64,000 bases of DNA from Salibaculum griseiflavum (lineage in GTDB: Bacteria > Pseudomonadota > Alphaproteobacteria > Rhodobacterales > Rhodobacteraceae). Within the stretch, counting starts at the first letter, position 1. The number at the start of each line of letters is the position of its first letter. The stretch lies in contig NZ_QETF01000011.1 in assembly GCF_003129565.1 (NCBI RefSeq), forward strand, positions 32,006 through 96,005, in the 5' to 3' direction. The position numbers and the translations under genes are program-made. Of this stretch, positions 1-8,179 are shown one piece after another. The notes beneath the pieces were generated by a model. That model was given only the letters and a program-made list of their open reading frames with translations. It did not search any database and had not been told where the DNA came from.

Positions 1-1
1 G

Positions 2-418
2 CAGCCACGCGACAAGGTTCTGGAGGTCGGCACCGGCTCCGGTTACCAGGCGGTGATCCTCAGCCACCTGGCACGGCGCGTCTACACGGTGGACCGGCAC
101 AAGCGGCTGGTCCAAGAAGCGCGAAAACTGTTCGAAGAGATGGACCTGACCAATATCACCGCCATCACCGCAGATGGCAGTCACGGTTTGCCCGAACAGG
201 CCCCGTTTGACCGCATCGTCGTCACCGCCGCTGCCGAGGACCCGCCGGGGCCGCTTCTGGCGCAGCTCAAGCCCGGTGGCATCATGGTTCTTCCGGTGGG
301 CCAGTCAGACACCGTGCAATCCCTGATCCGTGTGACCCGAACAGACGGCGGCTTCGACTACGAGGAATTGCGCCCGGTGCGCTTCGTGCCACTTGTTGAG
401 GGCTTGGGCGCGGACTGA
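2..418 (+). CDS. pcm: Protein-L-isoaspartate O-methyltransferase, 3' part
   Basis: The reading frame is open from the window edge, so the 5' end is missing. The visible product begins just before SAM-binding motif I ([11 protein letters not shown]), which is followed by the acidic loop after strand 2 (VDRHKRL) and the ITADGSHG and [10 protein letters not shown] motifs typical of PIMT. The enzyme transfers a methyl group from SAM to isoaspartyl residues in damaged cytoplasmic proteins and starts their repair. The C-terminal 138 residues match the family in length and end naturally with TGA. An NlpD-like lipoprotein gene follows 67 bp downstream on the same strand, which reproduces the widespread pcm-nlpD order. 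Other class I methyltransferases are unlikely given the motif set. Confidence 0.93.
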   Translation, partial: QPRDKVLEVGTGSGYQAVILSHLARRVYTVDRHKRLVQEARKLFEEMDLTNITAITADGSHGLPEQAPFDRIVVTAAAEDPPGPLLAQLKPGGIMVLPVGQSDTVQSLIRVTRTDGGFDYEELRPVRFVPLVEGLGAD

Positions 419-485
419 TTTTCCCCTATAGTCTCGCCAACAGGCGACGTTACAAGAAGATCGCCCCAGTCCGAGGATCGAGCCC

Positions 486-1667
486 ATGTCCAAACGCCCC
501 CTTTCCCGCCCCGTGCGCTGTCTGCTTGCCGGCACCGCGCTGGTGGCTCTTGCAGCCTGCGACTCCGACGGCAACCTGGCCGATTTCGACCTGCGCGACC
601 TTGGCGGCGGCTTCGATACGTCGGACTCGGTGACCAACCTTCCCAACCGCCCACGCCCGGACAATCGCGGCGTGATCTCCTACCCGGGCTACCAGGTGGT
701 GGTGGCGCGCCAAGGGGAAACCGTGCGCCAGATCGCGGGCCGGCTGGACGTGAATGCAGAACAATTGGCCAATTACAACGCCATCGACCCGGACACGCCC
801 CTGCGGCGCGACGAGATCGTCGCTCTGCCGGGCCGCGTCGCCGAACCATCGCCCGCGACCGGGGCCGTGGCGACCGGCCCGATCCAACCGCCAAGCCAGA
901 TCGATGTGACGACGCTGGCCTCGGACGCGATTGATCGCGCAGGGGACCAGCGCAGCACACCCACGCCCCAGCCCACGCCCGCCGCCGACGCCCCGACAGG
1001 GGTCGAGCCGGTGCGCCATCAGGTGCAGCGCGGCGAAACCGTCTATTCCATCGCCCGGCTCTACAACGTGCCGGTGCGGGGGCTGGCAGAATGGAATGGC
1101 CTCGGTGCAGACCTGACCATTCGCGAGGGTCAGCAATTGCTGATCCCGGCCACCGGGGCCACGCCGCCCTCGCCGGCAGCCGTTACCACCCCTGGGCAAG
1201 GCACCCAGACGCCGACACCGCCCAGCGCCGCCGCCCCTCTGCCGGCGGAGACTCCCGAGGTCGCCCCCGAGGCCCCGCCCGCCCCGGACATCGGCCAACA
1301 GAGCAGCGCCGCGACGGACGCGCCCCTGATCTACCCGGTCTCGGGCAGCATCATCCGCGAATACAGCCCGGGACGAAATGAAGGGATCGATATCGCCGCA
1401 GATGCCGGCACGCCGGTCAAGGCCGCAGCCGACGGCACCGTCGCCGCGATCACCGAGAACACGAATGGCGCGAAGATCGTCGTACTGCGCCATACGGGTA
1501 ATATCCTGACCGTCTATGTGAATGTCCAGGATCTGACCGTGACCAAGGATGACAGCGTGTCCCAGGGCCAGACGATCGCCTCGATCGCAGCAGGTTCGCC
1601 AAGCGCCCTGCATTTCGAGGTGCGCGACGGGCTGGAAAGCGTGGACCCGGCCGACTACCTGCCCTGA
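486..1667 (+). CDS. nlpD: NlpD-like LysM/M23 lipoprotein (murein hydrolase activator type)
   Basis: The product has 393 residues with a lipoprotein signal (lipobox LAAC, Cys25). Two LysM repeats lie at about 68-115 and 177-222, separated by Pro/Ala/Thr-rich linkers, and an M23 (LytM) domain occupies about 280-393. In the M23 domain the first zinc His is Asn (NEGID, residue 298), and the His of the usual YxH motif is also Asn (YVN, residue 346). Only Asp302 and the LHFE His376 remain. This pattern suggests a non-catalytic LytM factor, like E. coli NlpD, which activates amidases at the division site rather than cutting peptidoglycan itself. The role is inferred from architecture and from the upstream pcm gene. 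Confidence 0.88.
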   Translation: MSKRPLSRPVRCLLAGTALVALAACDSDGNLADFDLRDLGGGFDTSDSVTNLPNRPRPDNRGVISYPGYQVVVARQGETVRQIAGRLDVNAEQLANYNAIDPDTPLRRDEIVALPGRVAEPSPATGAVATGPIQPPSQIDVTTLASDAIDRAGDQRSTPTPQPTPAADAPTGVEPVRHQVQRGETVYSIARLYNVPVRGLAEWNGLGADLTIREGQQLLIPATGATPPSPAAVTTPGQGTQTPTPPSAAAPLPAETPEVAPEAPPAPDIGQQSSAATDAPLIYPVSGSIIREYSPGRNEGIDIAADAGTPVKAAADGTVAAITENTNGAKIVVLRHTGNILTVYVNVQDLTVTKDDSVSQGQTIASIAAGSPSALHFEVRDGLESVDPADYLP

Positions 1668-1693
1668 TCCAAACCCGAGGTTCCTGATCGCGC

Positions 1694-1715
1694 AACGACG
1701 TTCTGGACCGTCGTT
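1694..1715. terminator. Bidirectional terminator between nlpD and the DUF815 gene
   Basis: Perfect 7-bp inverted repeat (AACGACG / CGTCGTT) with an 8-nt loop between two convergent genes. It touches the last base of the minus-strand gene. There is no long U-run on either side. Confidence 0.5.
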
Positions 1716-2557
1716 CAGATCCGCACCCCCTGGCGACCGGCGAGGTCCGTGAAGAATTGCCAGGCCACGCGGCCCGACCGCGCGCCGCGCGTGGCCTGCC
1801 ACTCGATCGCCTCGGCGCGCAGCGTATCGGGATCGATATGCAGCCCATAGGCGGCGCAATAGCCCTCGATCATTGCCAGGTATTCGTCCTGGTCGCAGGG
1901 ATGAAAGCCCAGCCACAACCCGAACCGGTCCGACAGCGACACCTTCTCCTCGACCGCCTCGGACGGGTTGATCGCCGAAGACCGTTCATTCTCGATCATG
2001 TCGCGGGGCATCAGGTGGCGCCGGTTCGAGGTCGCATAGAGCACCACGTTATCCGGCCGCCCCTCGATCCCCCCATCCAACACCGCCTTCAGGGCCTTGT
2101 AATGCTGGTCGTCATGGGAGAAGGACAGGTCATCGCAGAACAGGATGAAGCGTTCCTCGCACCCCCGCAGCAACTCCAGGCAGCGGCCGATGCTGGGCAG
2201 GTCCTCGCGCTGGATCTCGACGATCTTCAGCCTCGCATGGTCCTGCGCCACGGCCCCGTGAACAGCCTTCACGAGCGAGGATTTCCCCATCCCACGCGCG
2301 CCCCAGAGCAGGGCATTGTTGGCGGGCATGCCGCGCGCGAACTGCTCGGTATTTCGGCGCAGCGTATCACGGGACCGGTCGATGCCGACCAATAGGTCGA
2401 TATCGACCCGGTTGACCTTGTCCACGGCAATCAGGCGGTCAGGGTCCGGATGCCAGACAAAGGCCGGCGCGGTGCGGAAATCCGGGGCGGGAATGGGCGC
2501 CGGAGCCATCCGCTCCAGCGCCCCCGCGATGCGGAGCAGAGCCTCCTCCCCGCTCAC
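1715..2557 (-). CDS. DUF815-family AAA-type ATPase
   Basis: The product has 280 residues with a Walker A motif (GARGMGKSS, residues 87-95) and a Walker B-like FCDDL around residue 140. The C-terminal half carries FHPCDQDEYL and WQATRGARSGRVAWQF, typical of the DUF815 family of predicted P-loop ATPases with no assigned substrate. The GTG start overlaps the tatC stop (GTGA), so translation is probably coupled to the tat genes. This arrangement is common in Rhodobacteraceae. No transmembrane segment is apparent, so the protein is probably cytoplasmic. The link to Tat export rests only on position. Confidence 0.82.
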   Translation of the reverse strand: MSGEEALLRIAGALERMAPAPIPAPDFRTAPAFVWHPDPDRLIAVDKVNRVDIDLLVGIDRSRDTLRRNTEQFARGMPANNALLWGARGMGKSSLVKAVHGAVAQDHARLKIVEIQREDLPSIGRCLELLRGCEERFILFCDDLSFSHDDQHYKALKAVLDGGIEGRPDNVVLYATSNRRHLMPRDMIENERSSAINPSEAVEEKVSLSDRFGLWLGFHPCDQDEYLAMIEGYCAAYGLHIDPDTLRAEAIEWQATRGARSGRVAWQFFTDLAGRQGVRI

Positions 2558-3477
2558 TTCTCCGCCTCATCCTCGTCGTCGCCCAGAAGCTCGTCGGTGG
2601 CGGCGTCGAAATCCTCTTCGGTATCCGCTTCTGCCTCGGCCTCGTCTTCGTCAAACCACAGCCCTTCGGCCCGCAGGCGTTCCTCTCGCTTGCGTTCGAC
2701 CCGGGCAACCAGATGGATGGAAATCTCGTAAAGGCCGTAGACGACGACGAACAGGATCACTTGGGTAATGACATCCGGTGGCGTCACCAGCGCGGCCAGA
2801 ACGAGGATGCCGACCACGGCATATTTGCGCACCGTGCGCAGGCCCGGCGCGCTGACCAACCCCGCCTTGCCCATGAGGGTCAGCAGAACCGGCAACTGGA
2901 AACACAGGCCAAAGGCCACGATGAACTTGATCGTCAGGTTGAGGTATTCCTGGGCCGACCCCTGGAACACCACGGACAGGCCTTGTTCGACCTCTTCCCC
3001 AACGACGGCTTCGCCCTCGGCGCCGAATTGCTGGAAGCCAAGGAAGAAGTCATAGGCCAGCGGCGTGACCACGTAAAATGCGAAGGCCGCCCCGAGGAAG
3101 AACATGAATGGCGACGCGATCAGGAAGGGCAGGAACGCGCCCTTTTCGGACTTGTAGAGCCCCGGTGCCACGAACCGCCACATCTGGTGGGCGATGGCCG
3201 GAAAGGCCAGGATGAACCCGCCCAGCAGGGACACCTTGATCGCCACGAAGAACCCCTCTTGCGGCGAGATGAAGATCAGGTCGCAATCCTGTCCGCGCTG
3301 GTCCAGCACCTGGCAAAGCGGCGCGGTCAGGAAATTGAAGATCGGCGTGGCCACGGTGAAACAGATCACCATCCCGATCAGGAACGCGATGACCGACCGG
3401 ATCAGCCGGGTGCGCAGCTCGGCCAGATGCTCGATCAGCGGGGCCGAGCTGTCCTCGATCTCGTCCTGGGTGCTCAT
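2554..3477 (-). CDS. tatC: Sec-independent (Tat) translocase subunit TatC
   Basis: The product has 307 residues and six predicted membrane segments. The N-terminal signature AxLIEHLAELRTRLIRSV is present, together with a conserved acidic residue in the first periplasmic loop region and the FExxP-like stretch near VVTPLAYDFFL. TatC binds the twin-arginine signal peptide of folded, often cofactor-containing substrates. The C-terminal 60 residues are a Glu/Asp/Ala-rich cytoplasmic tail, longer than in E. coli. The ATG overlaps the tatB stop (ATGA) and the stop overlaps the next gene, giving the gene order tatA-tatB-tatC-DUF815. Confidence 0.96.
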   Translation of the reverse strand: MSTQDEIEDSSAPLIEHLAELRTRLIRSVIAFLIGMVICFTVATPIFNFLTAPLCQVLDQRGQDCDLIFISPQEGFFVAIKVSLLGGFILAFPAIAHQMWRFVAPGLYKSEKGAFLPFLIASPFMFFLGAAFAFYVVTPLAYDFFLGFQQFGAEGEAVVGEEVEQGLSVVFQGSAQEYLNLTIKFIVAFGLCFQLPVLLTLMGKAGLVSAPGLRTVRKYAVVGILVLAALVTPPDVITQVILFVVVYGLYEISIHLVARVERKREERLRAEGLWFDEDEAEAEADTEEDFDAATDELLGDDEDEAEK

Positions 3478-3935
3478 GCGCTGTCCTTCGTGGGTTTGGC
3501 CGGGGTATCGGTCGCGGTTGCGTCACCCTCTTCCGCTTCACCCGCCGCCGCCTCGGCCTCGGCGGCCTCGCGCGCCATGCGTTCTTCTGCCATCCGGGCG
3601 GCATTTTCCCGGATCTTTTCGGCGGCTTCCTTGCGTTCCTTGGACAGGCGCTCGGTCTCTCCGCCGGGCTTCATGGCGGACTTGGCCGTGCCCTTGACCG
3701 CATCGCTGGCCGCCTTGGCCGGGTTGGCCGCCGCACGGATGGTCTTGTCGATATCCCGCACACCGGATTCATCGGCTGCCGCGTTCATGGCCGAAGAAAA
3801 CTCGCGCGCCATGCGTCGCATCTTGCCGGTGAAGCGCCCGAAAGCGCGGAAAAGCCCAGGCAGGTCCTTGGGGCCAACCACGATCAGCGCGACGATTCCG
3901 ATAACCAGAAGCTCGGTCCAGCCAATATCAGGCAT
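3474..3935 (-). CDS. tatB: Tat translocase subunit TatB
   Basis: The product has 153 residues: a short periplasmic N-terminus (MPDIGWTEL), one membrane helix rich in Val/Ile (LLVIGIVALIVVGPKDLP) and an amphipathic helix (FRAFGRFTGKMRRMAREF), followed by a long charged, Glu/Ala-rich coiled region. The conserved GPKDLP hinge marks TatB rather than TatA. TatB forms the receptor complex with TatC for twin-arginine precursors. It lies 14 bp downstream of tatA and overlaps tatC by 4 bp, indicating one transcription unit. Confidence 0.95.
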   Translation of the reverse strand: MPDIGWTELLVIGIVALIVVGPKDLPGLFRAFGRFTGKMRRMAREFSSAMNAAADESGVRDIDKTIRAAANPAKAASDAVKGTAKSAMKPGGETERLSKERKEAAEKIRENAARMAEERMAREAAEAEAAAGEAEEGDATATDTPAKPTKDSA

Positions 3936-3949
3936 GTCGGTTCAGCCGG

Positions 3950-4168
3950 TCAGGCTTTGGTGTCTTCGTCTTCGGGGGTGACATCCTTGGCCACCTCGTC
4001 CGACAACTGTTCATCCAGCTCTTTCTTGCCGTCATCCACCCCCTTCTTGAAGGCGGTGATGCCTTTGCCGACTTCGCCCATCAGGGACGAGATCTTGCCG
4101 CGCCCGAAAAGCACCAGCACCACGACGGCGATCAGAAGAAGGCCGGGAAGGCCGATATTGTTGAGCAT
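3950..4168 (-). CDS. tatA: Tat translocase subunit TatA
   Basis: The product has 72 residues: one N-terminal membrane helix ([17 protein letters not shown]), the [16 protein letters not shown] hinge and amphipathic helix, and an acidic tail ([13 protein letters not shown]). TatA oligomers form the pore through which folded proteins cross the inner membrane. I chose the ATG at 4168 because a GGAGAG ribosome-binding site precedes it by six bases. The frame stays open upstream for 17 more codons, but that extension is not typical of TatA. This is the first gene of the tatABC-DUF815 unit. Confidence 0.94.
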   Translation of the reverse strand: MLNNIGLPGLLLIAVVVLVLFGRGKISSLMGEVGKGITAFKKGVDDGKKELDEQLSDEVAKDVTPEDEDTKA

Positions 4169-4315
4169 GTGTTCTCTCCGCTCTTGCGGGCCCGTTTGAC
4201 CCGCCTTGTTGTATTCCAAGGCCGAGGATTAGGCCCATCGCGCGGTCGAGGAAAGTCACAATTTCTTCCTTGGGGGCAAGAAATGCAGGGGTTTGCCGAT
4301 TCCTGTGACGATAAC

Positions 4316-4344
4316 TTGTCAACTGACAGAAAAATGACAAAAAT
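4316..4344 (+). promoter_or_regulatory. Promoter and overlapping inverted repeat upstream of the WYL regulator
   Basis: A candidate -35 (TTGTCA, 4316-4321) and -10 (AAAAAT, 4339-4344) are separated by 17 bp. A perfect palindrome TGTCA-AC-TGACA (4317-4328) overlaps the -35 box. Its position about 40 bp before the start codon fits autoregulation by the downstream regulator. This is inferred from sequence only. Confidence 0.4.
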
Positions 4345-4365
4345 GACCCGACCGAGGGAAAAGAA

Positions 4366-5010
4366 ATGCGCCGATCCGACCGACTGATGACCCTGATTCG
4401 CCTCCTGCGCGGCGGCACGATGCACAAGGCCGGCGATCTGGCCCGCGCCACCGGTGTTTCGCTGCGGACCATCTATCGCGACATGGAAACGCTGGCCGCT
4501 TCCGGCGTGCCGATCGAGGGCGAGCGCGGCATTGGCTACCGCGTCACCGCGGCGATCACCCTGCCCCCGCTCAACCTCACCAACGAGGAACTGGAGGCGT
4601 TGCATGTGGGGCTTGCTGCCATGGGCCAGGCCGCGGACCCGGACCTGTCGCGCGCCGCCCGATCCTTGGCGACCAAGCTGGACGCGGTGCTGCCAGAGGA
4701 CCGCCCCGCCCGCCACAGCGCTCTGGCCGTCTACCCCTTTGCCGATGCCGCGCGCGGCTTCCAGCACCTGCCCCGCATCCGCCAGGCGATCCGCGCGCAA
4801 CAGAAGCTGGACCTGACTCATGACGGGCGCAGCCGCACGGTGCGCCCACTGGCGCTGGACTATTGGGGACGCCTGTGGACCGTGGTCGTCTGGTGTGAAA
4901 CCGCCCGCGAATTCGACGAGTTGCGCGTCGACCAGATCAGCGCCCTGCGCATCCTGCCCAGCCTGTTCGTCGAGGAAGAGGGCAAGCGCCTGTCCGACTA
5001 TCGTGGCTGA
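4366..5010 (+). CDS. YafY-like HTH/WYL-domain transcriptional regulator
   Basis: The product has 214 residues. The N-terminal HTH_11-type winged helix (RLMTLIRLLRGG, then AGDLARATGVSLRTIYRDM, residues 5-40) is followed by a short linker and a WYL-type domain (about 110-200: RPLALDYWGRLWTVVVWCE). WYL proteins sense small ligands or nucleic acids and control, among others, DNA-damage, phage-defence and metabolic genes; the target here is unknown. The gene is divergent from tatA and carries a palindrome over its own promoter. The ligand-binding signature is the family's Y-W variant rather than a strict WYL tripeptide. Both neighbours are housekeeping genes, so there is no sign of a defence island. 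Confidence 0.85.
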   Translation: MRRSDRLMTLIRLLRGGTMHKAGDLARATGVSLRTIYRDMETLAASGVPIEGERGIGYRVTAAITLPPLNLTNEELEALHVGLAAMGQAADPDLSRAARSLATKLDAVLPEDRPARHSALAVYPFADAARGFQHLPRIRQAIRAQQKLDLTHDGRSRTVRPLALDYWGRLWTVVVWCETAREFDELRVDQISALRILPSLFVEEEGKRLSDYRG

Positions 5011-5042
5011 CTCTCATCTCGCCCGAAATACTCCGGGGTGAA

Positions 5043-5074
5043 TTGGCCGCAAGGCCAAGAGGGGCAGCGCCCCT
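5043..5074. terminator. Double hairpin between convergent genes
   Basis: Two adjacent stems: TTGGCC-GCAA-GGCCAA (5043-5058) and AGGGGC-AGC-GCCCCT (5060-5074). The second overlaps the last bases of the ABC ATPase gene. The placement between converging genes suggests termination in both directions. Similar GGCC/GGGGC hairpins are common between Rhodobacteraceae genes. Confidence 0.5.
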
Positions 5075-6158
5075 AGCTGCGATGCGGGAAGACGAAACAG
5101 CGATCCCGGCGGATCATCAGCCAAAGGGCCGTGCCCGGCTTTGGCAAAAAGACCGACGGCACCGCCGCCTTGAGCACCGAGCCGTCATAGTCCATCCGGA
5201 ATTCCACGAGGCTTTCCGATCCCATGAAGCGCGCCCGTTCCACCACGCCGCGCGCCGGGGTGCCGTCCTGGGCGGTCGGGTTGGGTCCGCGTCCGTCGCG
5301 GTCGAAATCGATCTTCAGGTGCTGGGGCCGGATCACGATATCCAGCTCGGTACCGTCCGGCGTGCCGGGCGCAAGGAACTGTCCGAAGGCGGTCTCGGTC
5401 AGCGCGTTGCGCACGGTGCCCCGGATCACGTTGATATCACTGAAGAAGGCCGCGGCCTCCTTGTCGGCGGGGGCGTTGTAGACATTGTAGGGCGCGCCGC
5501 GCTGGACGATCTTGCCGTCGCGCATAAGCGCAATCTCGTCGGCCATGCGCATGGCCTCGGCCGGCTCATGCGTAACCAACAGCACCGCCGCCCCGGCCTC
5601 TTTCAGAAGGTCCAGGGTTTCGTCGCGGATGCCGTCGCGCAGCCTGTTGTCCAACCCGCTGAAGGGTTCGTCCATCAGCATGATCGAGGGTTTCGGCGCC
5701 AGGGCCCGGGCCAGCGCCACGCGCTGTTGTTCGCCGCCCGACAGCTCGTGCGGGTAATTGTCCGCATAGGCAAGCATCCCGACCTTCTCCAGCTGCGCCT
5801 CGGCCTGTTGCCGCAGGACGCCACGCGGGCCACGCAGCCCGAAGGCGACGTTCTGCGCAACGCTGAGATGCGGGAACAGCGCGAAATCCTGGAACATCAA
5901 CCCGATGCCGCGCCCCTCGGGCGGAATACGATGAACGGTATCGCACAGCAACTTGCCATCGGCCCAGATTTCGCCGCGGTCCTGCATCTCGATGCCGGCG
6001 ATCATGCGCAGCGTCGTGGACTTGCCACAGCCCGAGGGCCCCAGCAGGCAGGTCACCTGCCCCGGTTGCACCGCCAGGGAAACGTCATCGACGACGCGCC
6101 GCCCCTGGTAGGACTTCACGAGCGACTTGATCTCCAGCCTTGGGGTCTTCGGTGCCAC
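5073..6158 (-). CDS. ABC transporter ATP-binding protein (Fe3+/polyamine CUT1-like)
   Basis: The product has 361 residues with Walker A (GPSGCGKSTT, about 39-48), Q-loop (QDFALFPHL), signature LSGGEQQRVALARAL, Walker B (IMLMDEP) and switch His (LLVTHE). It also has a C-terminal TOBE-like domain from about 245. The layout resembles FbpC/PotA ATPases that energise uptake of ferric iron, polyamines or related solutes. No permease or binding-protein gene is adjacent in the window, so the substrate cannot be set and the ATPase may serve a transporter encoded elsewhere. The start is GTG with a GAGG-like site just upstream. Confidence 0.85.
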   Translation of the reverse strand: MAPKTPRLEIKSLVKSYQGRRVVDDVSLAVQPGQVTCLLGPSGCGKSTTLRMIAGIEMQDRGEIWADGKLLCDTVHRIPPEGRGIGLMFQDFALFPHLSVAQNVAFGLRGPRGVLRQQAEAQLEKVGMLAYADNYPHELSGGEQQRVALARALAPKPSIMLMDEPFSGLDNRLRDGIRDETLDLLKEAGAAVLLVTHEPAEAMRMADEIALMRDGKIVQRGAPYNVYNAPADKEAAAFFSDINVIRGTVRNALTETAFGQFLAPGTPDGTELDIVIRPQHLKIDFDRDGRGPNPTAQDGTPARGVVERARFMGSESLVEFRMDYDGSVLKAAVPSVFLPKPGTALWLMIRRDRCFVFPHRS

Positions 6159-6231
6159 CTGCGCCTCATTCTCCGACCGAAAAAATCGGGTATCCGGGGG
6201 CAGATAGCAACCCGCGCCCCCGGGAACAAGG

Positions 6232-7011
6232 TCAAAGCGTGGCGTTCACCGCGCCACCGTCGAGCAGGATGTTCTGGCCGACGATGAAACCGGCCTTGTC
6301 GGAGCACAGAAAGGCGCACATGGCGCCGAACTCTTCCGCCGTCCCATAGCGGCGGGCGGGAATCGTGGCCTGACGCTGCGCCCGGGCCTCGTCCATGGAG
6401 ATGCCCTGCTGCTCGCTCACGCCGCGATCAAGGCTGTCGGCCCGGTCGGTGGCGTGAATGCCGGGCAGAAGGTTGTTGATCGTGACGCCATGGGGCGCCA
6501 CCTGCCGCGACGTGCCGGCCACGTAGCCCGTCAGCCCCGCGCGCGCCGAATTGGACAGGCCCAGCACCGGGATCGGCGATTTCACCGATTGCGAGGTGAT
6601 GTTCACCACCCGGCCCCAGCCGCGTTCCATCATCCCCGGCAACAGCGCCTTCATCAACGCGATCGGAGTCAGCATGTTGGCATCCAGGGCCGCGATGAAA
6701 TCGTCGCGGTCCCAATCCGTCCACAGGCCTGGCGGCGGGCCACCCGCATTTGTCACAAGGATATCAACATCCTGCGCCGCCTCGATCACCTGCGCCTGAC
6801 CCTCTTGCGTGGTGATATCGGCCGCCACGGTCCTCACTTCGACCCCGTGGGCCGCGCGAATCTCGGCCGCCGCGGCCTCCAGCGCCTCGGTGCCGCGGGC
6901 GTTGATAACAAGGTTGACACCCTCCGCGGCCAGCGCCTCCGCACAGCCGCGTCCCAGCCCCTTGGACGCTGCGCAAACCAGCGCCCGCTTGCCCGTGATC
7001 CCGTAATTCAT
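6232..7011 (-). CDS. SDR-family protein with non-canonical catalytic residues
   Basis: The product has 259 residues with a Rossmann fold. It shows the cofactor motif (AASKGLGRG, residues 14-22), the NAG motif (TNAGG, 88-92) and the catalytic-region Ser (NITS, Ser140). In the segment that normally carries YxxxK the sequence is LSNSARAGLTG, so Ser153 replaces Tyr and Arg157 replaces Lys. A subgroup of bacterial SDR proteins annotated as oxidoreductases shares this change, and whether they reduce ketones is unclear. The start at 7011 follows a GGGAGA site; an in-frame GTG/ATG extension upstream looks untranslated. The gene is divergent from the Hint-domain gene. The substrate is unknown. Confidence 0.83.
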   Translation of the reverse strand: MNYGITGKRALVCAASKGLGRGCAEALAAEGVNLVINARGTEALEAAAAEIRAAHGVEVRTVAADITTQEGQAQVIEAAQDVDILVTNAGGPPPGLWTDWDRDDFIAALDANMLTPIALMKALLPGMMERGWGRVVNITSQSVKSPIPVLGLSNSARAGLTGYVAGTSRQVAPHGVTINNLLPGIHATDRADSLDRGVSEQQGISMDEARAQRQATIPARRYGTAEEFGAMCAFLCSDKAGFIVGQNILLDGGAVNATL

Positions 7012-7068
7012 CGGAACTCTCCCTTTCGTTGTGGCGTCGGTCGCAATCGCCCCGGATCGGGCAGATCG

Positions 7069-7098
7069 TTGACCTGCTTTCGCCCCAATCCTTATGTA
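7069..7098 (+). promoter_or_regulatory. Possible promoter of the Hint-domain gene
   Basis: TTGACC (7069-7074) and TATGTA (7093-7098) are separated by 18 bp and end about 40 bp before the start codon. The -10 match is weak. Confidence 0.3.
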
Positions 7099-7138
7099 GT
7101 GTGAGGGCAATTCACCAGAACCATGTTATCGAGGATTC

Positions 7139-8143
7139 ATGTCCACACGCGCCAGCCACACGATCCCGGTTTATCCCTGCGACGGGTTTCGCGTCAGCTA
7201 TGGTGTGGCCGAGGGCGATCCGATTTCCTTCATGGAAGAGCTGGTGATGGACGACATCTACCAGCTGTCGAAATCCGCGCGGCGGGTTTCGCTGGCCTAT
7301 CGCCCCGACCCGGAAAACCGGTGCTTCCGGATCGAGGACGGTTCGGAAACGGGCGGCGTTGGAAATGCGCTCTACCTCGATTGCTGCCTGACCTTCATGG
7401 CCAGCGACGGCACGACACTCGAAGCCATCGTCCTGGTCGAGGTCGAGGACGGGGACGCGGCCGATATCTACCTGCTGCCCCTGGCCACGCTGGCGGTCGA
7501 AAGCGATTACCGCCTTGTCGGTGCGGATCGCGAAGGCGCGCAAGCCAAGTTCGGCGAGGTCGCCTTTTGCAGCTTTGCCCGCGGCACGCATATCACGCTC
7601 GCGTCCGGTGCGCAGGTGCCCATCGAAGCCCTTGATGTCGGCGACAAGGTCCTGACGCGCGACAGCGGCCCTCAGGAGATTCGCTGGATCGGGCAGACGA
7701 CCCTGCGCGCAGTCGGAGATTTCGCCCCGGTGGTGATCCGCGAAGGCGCGCTGTTCAACACCCGCGACCTGCTCCTGTCGCCCGAGCATCGCCTCTTCAT
7801 CTACCAGCGCCAGGACGACTTTGGCGTGGGCCGGGCCGAAGTCCTGGTCAAGGTCCGCCACCTCATCAACGGCGAGACCGTCTATCAACGCGATGGCGGC
7901 TTCGTCGATTACTTCCAGCTTCTCTTCGACGATCACCAGATCATCTATGCCGAAGGCATCGCCGCAGAGACCCTGTTGGTCGACAGCCGCACGCGCGCCG
8001 CCCTGCCCGGCGACCTGGCCGCACGGCTGGGAGACAACCTGCCCGGGCACGAGGGTCGACCACACCTGGATTTCGAAGTTCAGGAGGACGTCGTGCGCGC
8101 GCCCGATGCGGTCGACAGGCTCAGACGCGCCTCGTCGAGCTAA
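7139..8143 (+). CDS. Hint-domain (Hedgehog/intein type) protein
   Basis: The product has 334 residues. The N-terminal 140 residues form an acidic beta-rich region of unknown role. The Hint_2-type domain starts at Cys144 (CSFARGTHI). It continues with VGDKVLTRD and SPEHRLFI (about 214-221) and ends in the conserved VDYFQLLFDDHQIIYAEGI block (about 256-274). Hint domains rearrange a peptide bond at their N-terminal Cys and can cleave the protein. Roseobacter-group genomes carry many such proteins, often surface-linked, but their function is mostly untested. No signal peptide is obvious. The start is close behind a GAGGA site. Confidence 0.8.
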   Translation: MSTRASHTIPVYPCDGFRVSYGVAEGDPISFMEELVMDDIYQLSKSARRVSLAYRPDPENRCFRIEDGSETGGVGNALYLDCCLTFMASDGTTLEAIVLVEVEDGDAADIYLLPLATLAVESDYRLVGADREGAQAKFGEVAFCSFARGTHITLASGAQVPIEALDVGDKVLTRDSGPQEIRWIGQTTLRAVGDFAPVVIREGALFNTRDLLLSPEHRLFIYQRQDDFGVGRAEVLVKVRHLINGETVYQRDGGFVDYFQLLFDDHQIIYAEGIAAETLLVDSRTRAALPGDLAARLGDNLPGHEGRPHLDFEVQEDVVRAPDAVDRLRRASSS

Positions 8144-8179
8144 GTTGCCCTTTTCCGTGGCGCGGGCTATGGGAGCGCC

